The notes beneath the pieces are model-generated. The model made no database searches. It saw only the letters and a list, made by a program, of their open reading frames with translations, and was not told the origin of the DNA. Below are positions 57,223-64,000 of a DNA stretch of 64,000 nucleotides, in pieces. Every line of letters starts with the position of its first letter. Within the stretch, counting starts at the first letter, position 1. The stretch spans positions 186,001 through 250,000 of the forward strand of contig JADJMS010000046.1 in assembly GCA_016709495.1 (NCBI GenBank), read 5' to 3'. This DNA comes from Candidatus Dechloromonas phosphorivorans (lineage in GTDB: Bacteria > Pseudomonadota > Gammaproteobacteria > Burkholderiales > Rhodocyclaceae). Made by a program: the position numbers and the translations under genes.

Positions 57223-58170
57223 TTGAACTCAGTCCAAACACATATCCTGTCAATTCCGAGTCCATTTGCTTTTGATAATGGGGTGGTCAAGGTTTTGGAA
57301 CCTCCGGAGGCTGATCAGCCTACCCTGGTCAATCGCCTGCTGGGGGGGCGATACGAAAAGCCCTATGTCGTCGATGATGGGTATTCACGCTCGCTCTATT
57401 TTTCGTTTGCGTTCGTGCAAAGCGCCATGCGGGTGAGCAAGCCAAACTCGCTGGAACTAGCCTATACGCGGAAAATGATGAGTTTTCTGCTCTTTCAGCC
57501 GCATCCCAAAAGCATCCTTATGCTTGGCTTGGGCGGTGGGTCGCTGGCCAAGTTTTGCTACCAGCATTTGCCAGAAACAAAAATCACTGTCATTGAAATC
57601 AATCCGCATGTTCTGGCCTTCAGGAATGAATTCAAAATTCCAGAAAATAGTGAGCGTTTCCAGGTGATGCTGGGCGACGCAGCCGAATATGTCGCATCTT
57701 GCCATTCAAACTACGATGTGATCGCCACCGATGCATTCGACAAGCATGGCTTTTCGAGTTCGGTGTGCAACCGGGAGTTCTACGAGAACTTACACCGTTT
57801 GCTTGCTGACAATGGGCTGATCGTCTCGAACATGGCTGGGCGGAGGGAAGAAAGGATGGCCCATCTGAAAATGCTTAGTGACATTTTCGGTGAACGAACG
57901 CTTGCCATACCGGTTGCCTGTGATGGCAATCACGTTGCGCTTGCCTTCAGCGAAGCGGATTTTGAACCTTGTTGGCAGACTGTCCATGGACGGGCCAAGT
58001 TATTAGGCAAGAGTATCGGCCTCGATTTTGAAAATTTGCCCGGAAATTCGAGCGGAGCAAAAAGCTGGATTACGTCAAACGATCATTTCTGTCGTCCATC
58101 GGGTTATCCAGTGATGCATGAGTATGCTTGCCCTGACGATTTGGAAACCTCACCAGAATCAATGGTATGA
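57223..58170 (+). CDS. Spermidine/spermine synthase-like protein
   Basis: The 315-residue protein has a Rossmann methyltransferase-type fold of the polyamine synthase family: ILMLGLGGGSLAKFCYQ (motif I), VIEINPHVLAF (acidic loop) and YDVIATDAFD. The catalytic Asp region DAFDKHG is present, but the usual substrate-binding N-terminal part is unlike true SpeE, so the substrate is uncertain. The start is TTG 57223 (weak). Its last 4 bases overlap the next gene. Confidence 0.75.
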   Translation: MNSVQTHILSIPSPFAFDNGVVKVLEPPEADQPTLVNRLLGGRYEKPYVVDDGYSRSLYFSFAFVQSAMRVSKPNSLELAYTRKMMSFLLFQPHPKSILMLGLGGGSLAKFCYQHLPETKITVIEINPHVLAFRNEFKIPENSERFQVMLGDAAEYVASCHSNYDVIATDAFDKHGFSSSVCNREFYENLHRLLADNGLIVSNMAGRREERMAHLKMLSDIFGERTLAIPVACDGNHVALAFSEADFEPCWQTVHGRAKLLGKSIGLDFENLPGNSSGAKSWITSNDHFCRPSGYPVMHEYACPDDLETSPESMV

Positions 58171-58520
58171 CCCGTAATAGCCAGAAAATCCGTTTTCTTC
58201 GGCGGCATATCCCCGACTTTGAGTGCGAGCCAGGTTGCCATGATTGCTGTGGACCTGTAACCGCTTCCAGTGAAGAGATGGCCAGACTTCCGATGGTCAG
58301 CGAGGAAAAGCGATCAACAGCCTTCGATGCACTGAATTGCACATATCTGGGTGAAACGGGTTGCACAACCTACGCAGAACGCCCGCTGATATGTCGATTG
58401 TTTGGAACAACTCCGAGACTGGCATGCCCGAATGGTAAGCGCCCTGACGAGATGATTGACGCTCGTATTGAACAGCAGGTGCATGGATATTTCACAGAAG
58501 CGCGGCATGTCCTGCTCTGA
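58167..58520 (+). CDS. YkgJ-type cysteine cluster protein
   Basis: The 117-residue protein has CEPGCHDCCGPV near residues 20-31, then CTYLGETGCTTYAERPLICRLFG, the pattern of YkgJ (zinc or iron chelating, UPF0153) proteins. The function is unknown. It overlaps the spermidine-synthase-like gene by ATGA, so they are co-translated. Confidence 0.85.
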   Translation: MTRNSQKIRFLRRHIPDFECEPGCHDCCGPVTASSEEMARLPMVSEEKRSTAFDALNCTYLGETGCTTYAERPLICRLFGTTPRLACPNGKRPDEMIDARIEQQVHGYFTEARHVLL

Positions 58521-58884
58521 CCGGATGCTATCTGGGGGCATACGGACAGTGAAATAGCGATGATGGAAGATGGAAGTCGCTGTCAAGGATTAATTGAGGG
58601 CTGTAAATTGGAATGGAGGTCTGGGTTGAGGGTACACCTCAAGGGCCGCATATTATTGGACAGCTGTCGTTGAGGCGAGCTGGCGTTACCGGTGGCTTTG
58701 GCCGAGTAGTTCGCATAGTCCATCCGGCAGGTTTCAAGGTACAGCTGTCATTTGAATGTCAGCTTTCCGGAATCGACGAGTGGCCGGAGTTGGCCGGTAG
58801 TACCTATTCAGCAGACCTCCCCGAAGCAGCCATCCGGGCTTTAACAACACAATCAGACTCCATCAACCAAAGTAGGAGTCTGAA
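58521..58884. other. Intergenic stretch, no gene supported
   Basis: A 105-codon + frame crosses 58613-58930 but overlaps the recombinase start, has no ribosome site and no protein-like pattern, so it is not called. An AGGAG at about 58873 serves the recombinase gene. Confidence 0.4.
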
Positions 58885-59499
58885 ATGGAATCCAATCAAT
58901 CTCGGGAGCCCTGGAACAAAGGTAAGCTGATCGGTCAGAAACCTCCGCTCAAGCCGAAGGATATTTGGGCAATCCGCATTCATCTTCAAAACGAGCACCT
59001 GATTCGAGATCTGGCGATGTTCAATTTAGCCATCGATAGCAAGTTGCGCGGATGCGATCTGGTCAATCTCAAGGTGCGCGACATCACTCACGGAAATCAA
59101 ATTTTGGCGCGGGCGATGGTCGTCCAACGAAAAACGCAACGACCGGTCCAGTTTGAACTGACTGAGCCGACGAGGATTGCCGTTGCTGCCTGGATGGAAA
59201 AGGCCAAGCTGAGGTCTGAGCAATACCTGTTTCCTAGTCGACTATCAAAATCGCCTCATGTATCAACGCGGCAATATGCGAGGATAGTTCATCAGTGGGT
59301 CTCGGCCATTGGCCTCGACTCGACGGTTTACGGCACGCACACGATGCGGAGAACCAAGGCGACACTGATCTACAAACGAACCAAAAACCTGCGAGCAGTC
59401 CAGTTGTTGCTTGGGCATACCAAGCTGGAAAGCACTGTCCGATACCTTGGTATTGAAGTGGATGATGCGCTGGAGATTTCTGAGCAAACGGAAATTTAA
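58885..59499 (+). CDS. Tyrosine recombinase, catalytic domain only
   Basis: A 204-residue member of the tyrosine recombinases lacking the arm- and core-binding domains. The catalytic Arg lies in SKLRGCDLVNLKV, H-x-x-R in THTMRRTKAT, and LLGHTKLESTVRYLG carries the His and nucleophile Tyr. ATG 58885 follows AGGAG. Proteins of this short type occur in many proteobacteria near plasmid or island ends. Its target site is unknown. Confidence 0.85.
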   Translation: MESNQSREPWNKGKLIGQKPPLKPKDIWAIRIHLQNEHLIRDLAMFNLAIDSKLRGCDLVNLKVRDITHGNQILARAMVVQRKTQRPVQFELTEPTRIAVAAWMEKAKLRSEQYLFPSRLSKSPHVSTRQYARIVHQWVSAIGLDSTVYGTHTMRRTKATLIYKRTKNLRAVQLLLGHTKLESTVRYLGIEVDDALEISEQTEI

Positions 59500-59790
59500 G
59501 CGCCTGTGACGGCCGCACTGCTAACTATTGGGCGGAAAGTTGTGCGGCCGCTTTGGGGCGATCCTGCCAGCTCGCACATTCGGCCAAGTCCGGCCGCTGG
59601 CTATGCATTTGTCAGTAGGCAAGACTCAGTATTTTCCAGCCCGTTTATTCTTGCTGACGAATGGCTCTTGCTGGCCGGGTTCCGGCAGTGAGGTCATCAA
59701 TTTGCTCGCCTAATAGCTGCCACTCAACTTGGTCACCAGGCACGACGCCAGCAGAAATTGAAACGTAACCTCGACCGGCCGATTGTGGCC
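59500..59790. other. Left flank of the insertion sequence, possible interrupted gene
   Basis: If the insertion sequence and one GGCC duplicate are removed, a minus-strand frame crosses the join and ends at 59645 (GRGYVSISAGVV, ending ARAIRQQE). It looks coding but has no recognised family and no clear start. It may be a small gene broken by the insertion. Confidence 0.3.
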
Positions 59791-59807
59791 CAGAGTGTGT
59801 CAAAACG
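59791..59807 (+). repeat. Left terminal inverted repeat of the insertion sequence
   Basis: CAGAGTGTGTCAAAACG is the exact complement of 61375-61391. The outer GGCC (59787-59790) is repeated at 61392-61395 as a 4-bp target duplication. Confidence 0.85.
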
Positions 59808-59852
59808 CCGCCTGTAATATAATTATGTCATATTGCATTACGGGGCATTCAG

Positions 59853-61276
59853 ATGAAACGCTTCATAGAAGGCGAAAGCCGAACCCAAAGCACACTTCTG
59901 CCGGAATGCCTTGACGATTACATTGCGGATACCAACCCGGTACGTGTAGTCGATGTTTTCGTAGATGAACTCAATCTTGACACTGGGTTTTGATGGCGTT
60001 GATCCCGTTGCTACCGGTCGTCCTGGTTATCACCCGGCCATTCTTCTGAAGTTATACATTTACGGCTACCTGAATCGGATTCAATCCAGCCGTCGCCTTG
60101 AGAAAGAGAGCCAGCGCAACGTCGAGCTGATGTGGCTAACGGACGGCTGATGCCTGACTTCAAAACGATTGCCCGATTCCGCAAAGATAATGGCAAAGCA
60201 ATCGGAATGTTCGCCGGCAGTTTGTCGTGTTGTGCCAGCGGCTTGGTTTGTTCTCCGAGGCGCTGGTGGCAATTGACGGCAGCAAGTTCAAGGCGGTTAA
60301 CAATCGTGACCGGAACTTCACCAGCGCCAAGTTGCTACGGCGGATGGAAGAAATCGAATCAAGCATCAATCGTTACCTGATCGATCTCGATACGGCTGAC
60401 CGGCAAGAGCCCGTCATTGCCAAAATTCGTGGCGAACGCTTGCAAAGACAAAATCGCTGTATTGAAAGAGCAGATGAAAGCGCTCAAGGAAATCGAGATC
60501 CGCCTCAACGATACACCCGACAAGCAGATTTCCCTGACTGACCCCGATGCACGTTCAATGAAGACCCGGGGTACTGGGATCGTTGGCTACAACATCCAGA
60601 CTGCGGTCGATGCAAAAATCATCTGATCGTGGCGCATGAAGTCACGAATATTGGTGGCGACCGAGACCAACTGACCAGCATCAAACTGGCACGTGCTGCC
60701 ATGGGAGCCGAAGAGCTTACCGTGATTGCTGACCGTGGCTACTTCAAGGGCGAGGAGATTGTTGCCTGCCACGAAGCCGGTATCGTTGCCATCGTTCCTA
60801 AAACGACAACATCAGGTGCCAAAGCCGACGGGCGCTTTGATCGGGCAGATTTCATTTACGATCCGGAGAAGAATGAATATCGCTGCCCAGCGAACCAAAC
60901 CTTGATCTGGCGTTATTCGACTGTTGAGAGAGGCTTGAAGCTGCACCGTTACTGGAGTTCGAACTGCAAGCTATGCGCCATCAAGGAGAAATGCACGCCC
61001 GGCGAACAGCGTCGCGTCACACGCTGGGAACATGAGAATGTGCTTGAGACGATGCAAAACCGTTTGGATCAGGCACCTGACAGCATGCGTATTCGGCGCC
61101 AGACGGTCGAGCATCCATTCGGTACGCTTAAGTTATGGATGGGTAGCGCGCACTTCCTGACCAGAACACTGGATCGGGTAAGTACAGAAATGGGGCTGCA
61201 TGTCCTTGCCTACAACCTGAAGCGGGTGATGAAAATAACGGGAACAGCGGCGCTAATGGATGCAATGAAGGCCTGA
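59853..61276 (+). CDS. IS1182-family transposase, several frameshifts
   Basis: DDE transposase. Opening MKRFIEGESRTQSTLLPE and the RPGYHPAILLKLYIYGYLN segment are typical. D1 is in VAIDGSKFKAVN, D2 in VIADRGYFKGEEI and E in VEHPFGTLKLWMG. At least four indels (about 59990, 60150-60215, 60435, 60620) break the frame. If true, the copy needs a transposase in trans; if not, it may be active. Confidence 0.85.
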
Positions 61277-61374
61277 GGGGGCCTTTTGTCGTTTCCTGTG
61301 CAATTCCGGCAGCCATTTCGCCAATCATGATTTGATTCGCGCTAATCCTTGTCGGTGGCAGAGATTTATTAACC

Positions 61375-61391
61375 CGTTTTGACACACTCTG
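61375..61391 (-). repeat. Right terminal inverted repeat of the insertion sequence
   Basis: CGTTTTGACACACTCTG, exact complement of the left repeat, followed by the GGCC duplicate at 61392-61395. Confidence 0.85.
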
Positions 61392-61521
61392 GGCCGAGTA
61401 CGGCCATATACCCATCGCAAAACCAATCTCCTGAACTGATTGGGTAGGTGATCTTCACCGATTAATCTTTGTGCGAAATGGCGGTCAAGTCAGGTGATAT
61501 TCTGCAATGCACCTTTTGGTA

Positions 61522-62448
61522 CTAGGCAGCCTCTGGCCGCTCCCACGGGGGCTGGGGATTGAACAGCTTTTCCAGTTCGTCAAGAAAGACCCGGACTTTC
61601 GGAACGCGGACCCGGTTTGGCGTGTAGCAGGCGTAGAGATAACGGCCGAGGCTACTGAGCGGCTCGAGATCGTCGAAGATCTTGCGAAGTTCACCGCGGG
61701 CCAGTGCCGGGCCACACAGGCAGGTCGGCAACATGCCAATGCCATGCCCAGCCAATACGGCATTCATGACGCAATCGATGTCGTTGAACAGGAATTTGCT
61801 CGTGACCGGCACGCTGACTTCCTCTCCTTGGGCGTCGATCAGTCGCCATATTCGGCTTTCGTTGAGCTGCAACAAACTGAAGCAGGCGTGGTGTGCCAGT
61901 TCGTGCGGTGTTCGAGGTTCACCGTGGGCGGCAAAATAGCCTGGTGTCGCGCAAATAACGCGCTTCATATGAACTAGCTTGCGGGCGACGGCATCCTCCG
62001 GCGGCGTCTTGGTCAGGCGCAGCGCTAGGTCGATGTTTTCTTCGACCAGATCGACCAGATGATCGGTTAGGACCAGTTCGCAATTCAGGTCGGGGTATTT
62101 GGCAACAATGATCGGCAGCAGCGGCGCGATATACATGCGCCCGAAGGTGATCGAGGCACTGATGCGCAGAACGCCGTGCGGCGCATCGCCCATGTTTCTG
62201 ACCGCAACTTCGGTGCTGTGGATCGCCTCCAGCGCGCGCAGGGCGTGCTGGTGAAAAATCTCGCCAGAGGGCGTCAGGCTGATCTTGCGGGTGGATCGTT
62301 CAAAGAGGCGGACGCCGAAGGCGCGCTCAAGATCGCCGATTTGCTTGCTGATCTGCGCCCGGGTACAGTCCAGCCGACGCGCCGCAGCAGCCATACTGCC
62401 CGTTTCCACCACTTTGACGAAGCTTTCCCAGCTATTGAGCCATTGCAT
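61522..62448 (-). CDS. LysR-family transcriptional regulator
   Basis: The 308-residue protein has an N-terminal winged helix (SMAAAARRLDCTRAQISKQIGDLE, read as SMAAAARRLD then RAQISKQI, residues 18-41) and a LysR substrate-binding domain (LRISASITFGRMYIAPLLP). It is divergent from the MFS transporter gene with 102 bases between them, so it most likely regulates that gene in response to its substrate. Confidence 0.93.
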   Translation of the reverse strand: MQWLNSWESFVKVVETGSMAAAARRLDCTRAQISKQIGDLERAFGVRLFERSTRKISLTPSGEIFHQHALRALEAIHSTEVAVRNMGDAPHGVLRISASITFGRMYIAPLLPIIVAKYPDLNCELVLTDHLVDLVEENIDLALRLTKTPPEDAVARKLVHMKRVICATPGYFAAHGEPRTPHELAHHACFSLLQLNESRIWRLIDAQGEEVSVPVTSKFLFNDIDCVMNAVLAGHGIGMLPTCLCGPALARGELRKIFDDLEPLSSLGRYLYACYTPNRVRVPKVRVFLDELEKLFNPQPPWERPEAA

Positions 62449-62550
62449 TTTGTCAATGATCCGTTGACGTTATGGCGATAATTATCGGCTTTTTGCCAAT
62501 GATTTTGCTAGGTATAGTTTCACCACAATAACAAACCGCAGGAAATAGCC

Positions 62551-63765
62551 ATGTTGCGCTCCCTGAGTCGCCCCGATGTTCTGGTCGTTACGCTGGCCGC
62601 CGCCGGCATCATGATGGTTACGATGGGTTCCCGCCAGTCGCTAGGGCTGTTCATCGGGCCAATCGAGGCAACGACCGGCATGGGCATTGCCAGCATCAGC
62701 CTGGCCCTGGCCATCGGGCAGTTCACCTGGGGTGCCATTCAGCCGGTGGCCGGCGCTGTCGCCGATCGCTACGGCGCGCGTGCCGTGCTGATTGGCGGCT
62801 TACTCATTCTGGCGCTGGGTTCGGCGATTACACCGTTCGTGACTTGCGGTTTCGGGCTGATGATTTCGCTCGGTTTGCTCTCGGCCATGGGTTCCGGGAT
62901 AGGCAGTTTTTCGGTACTGATCGGCGCCGCCGCCCAGCGCCTGCCGCTGGAGTCCCGCGGTACGGCCTCCGGGGTGATCAACGCCGGCGGCTCTTTCGGC
63001 CAGTTCGTTTTTGCGCCCATTCTGCAAAAGCTGATCCAGGGCGTGGGCTGGATGGGGGCGATGTGGGCCATGGCATTGATGACGCTGGCGGCCTTGCCGC
63101 TGGTTGGCAGACTGACCAGGCCGGTCGAGGGGCAGGTCACGCATGTGCACGAAGAGGGCGGGCTGAAGCGGGCGGTCGGCAAGGCCATGACGGACCGCAG
63201 CTATCTTTTGCTGCATGCCGGTTTCTTCACCTGCGGTTTCCACATTGCCTTTCTCGTCACCCATCTGCCGGGCGAGGTGAATCTGTGCGGCTTGCCGCCC
63301 GCCGTCGCCAGTTGGTCGCTGGCCATCATCGGGCTGGCCAATATTTTCGGCAGCCTGTATGCCGGGTCCTGTGTCGCCAAATACCGCAGCAAGTACGTCC
63401 TGGCGGCGATGTATGCCTCGCGGGCCGTGCTGATTGCCTTGTACCTGATGGCACCGCGCACCGAACTGACTTTCTATCTGTTTGCTGCCGGCCTGGGCTT
63501 CACCTGGCTGGCCACCGTACCGCCGACCGCGGCGATTGTCGGCAAGCTGTTCGGGATCCGCTATCTGGCCACCTTGTTCGGCCTGACCCTGCTCAGTCAC
63601 CAGATCGGCGGCTTTCTCGGCGCCTATCTGGGCGGGCTGACAATCAGCCGTTTCGGCGACTTCGGCTGGATGTGGTACGCCGACATAGCCTTGGCCGTAT
63701 TGGCCGCGGTCATCAATTTGCCGATCCGCGAAGCCCCGGTCGAAGCGAAGCTGGCAATTGCCTGA
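62551..63765 (+). CDS. Major facilitator superfamily transporter
   Basis: A 404-residue, 12-helix permease. The loop 2-3 region (GAVADRYGARAVLIGG) fits the MFS A motif DRxGRR, and RGTASGVINAGGSFGQF helix V follows. Substrate is unknown; similar carriers take organic acids. It is followed 24 bases later by a thioesterase gene in the same direction. Confidence 0.92.
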   Translation: MLRSLSRPDVLVVTLAAAGIMMVTMGSRQSLGLFIGPIEATTGMGIASISLALAIGQFTWGAIQPVAGAVADRYGARAVLIGGLLILALGSAITPFVTCGFGLMISLGLLSAMGSGIGSFSVLIGAAAQRLPLESRGTASGVINAGGSFGQFVFAPILQKLIQGVGWMGAMWAMALMTLAALPLVGRLTRPVEGQVTHVHEEGGLKRAVGKAMTDRSYLLLHAGFFTCGFHIAFLVTHLPGEVNLCGLPPAVASWSLAIIGLANIFGSLYAGSCVAKYRSKYVLAAMYASRAVLIALYLMAPRTELTFYLFAAGLGFTWLATVPPTAAIVGKLFGIRYLATLFGLTLLSHQIGGFLGAYLGGLTISRFGDFGWMWYADIALAVLAAVINLPIREAPVEAKLAIA

Positions 63766-63789
63766 AAACGAAACTTAAGGAGTCTTACC

Positions 63790-64000
63790 ATGAGCAATTT
63801 GCGTCAGGATGTGTCGATCAGTGTGCTGAATGAACGCGGCGGCGAGTACCTACCTGGTTACCTTGGCATCGAGATGCTCGAACTGGCTTCCGGAACATTA
63901 AGGAGTCGGATGCCGGTCAAGAAGCTGCACTTCGCACCCAACGATTTCCTCCATGCGGCCAGTATCGTGGCACTTGCCGATACGACCTGCGGCTACGCGA
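63790..64000 (+). CDS. PaaI-like hotdog thioesterase, 3' end outside the window
   Basis: ATG 63790 follows AAGGAG. The 70 visible residues include LGIEMLELASGTLRSRMPV, NDFLHAASIVALADTTCGYA, the hotdog helix with Asp of the PaaI family. These enzymes hydrolyse acyl-CoA esters. It probably shares a transcript with the MFS gene. Confidence 0.85.
   Translation, partial: MSNLRQDVSISVLNERGGEYLPGYLGIEMLELASGTLRSRMPVKKLHFAPNDFLHAASIVALADTTCGYA

Larger units (their letters stand above)
59791..61391. mobile_element. IS1182-family insertion sequence
   Basis: 1601 bp bounded by perfect 17-bp inverted repeats and by GGCC duplicates on both sides. It contains one transposase gene. Size, palindromic short target duplication and transposase type fit the IS1182 family. 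Intact ends show it moved as a unit, apparently recently. Confidence 0.85.

Noticed and set aside
58613..58930. 105-codon + frame before the recombinase
   Set aside because: No ribosome site, overlaps the recombinase start, and composition does not look coding.
62844..63833. 329-codon + frame inside the MFS gene
   Set aside because: Arg/Gly/Pro-rich shadow frame of a GC-rich gene; the MFS frame has clear membrane helices.

Overview
The window looks like a chromosomal segment of a betaproteobacterium, most likely of the Rhodocyclales (Dechloromonas/Azonexus-like). I infer this from gene order (tRNA-Gln, prs, rplY, pth, ychF; lolB-ispE; ftsY-ftsE-ftsX; coaE-zapD-yacG-Nudix/ThiE), from high GC in the core, and from a hemerythrin-like protein. 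No database search was possible.

Layout. 1-603: 5' two thirds of ychF, cut by the window edge. 594-6360: a small (about 5.8 kb) AT-richer integrative element sitting inside the 5' end of ychF, with a tyrosine integrase, a CHC2 zinc finger protein, a primase-polymerase/DUF3987 protein and a small HTH regulator. A 62-bp identical ychF segment flanks it. 6393-22000: housekeeping genes (pth, rplY, prs, tRNA-Gln, ispE, lolB, a TPR protein, mutM, a dynamin-like GTPase, ferredoxin, coaD, rsmD, an M16 peptidase pair, ftsYEX). 21609-25631: a Tat-signal FAD protein, a broken caspase-like gene and a hemerythrin. 25636-36303: DUF1415, namZ, a DOMON-like gene, trpB2, a SPOR protein, coaE-zapD-yacG, Nudix-ThiE, an ATPase, mltA and a sigma54-type ammonium transporter gene. 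36787-37959: small genes (secreted protein, RidA, YjdM).

38007-57177 is the most unusual part. Two six-gene clusters related to hydrogenase-4/formate hydrogenlyase (order B-C-E-F-G-I) point away from each other. Between them lie a ribbon-helix-helix regulator, a low-molecular-weight phosphotyrosine phosphatase gene coupled to cluster A, a Nudix gene, a malic enzyme gene with a strongly structured leader, and a pseudo-receiver gene. Both large subunits lack the cysteines that bind NiFe, so the complexes are better described as energy-converting-hydrogenase-related (Ehr) complexes: ion-pumping relatives of complex I without a hydrogenase site. 57223-64000: a spermidine-synthase-like gene, a YkgJ-type gene, a solo recombinase, an IS1182-family insertion sequence, a divergent LysR/MFS pair and the start of a thioesterase gene.

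Sequence quality. At least 17 genes are split by single-base indels, many in homopolymers. They include the normally essential pth, where a -1 and a +1 indel cancel. I therefore read most frameshifts as probable sequencing errors and annotate the genes as wholes, marking each break.
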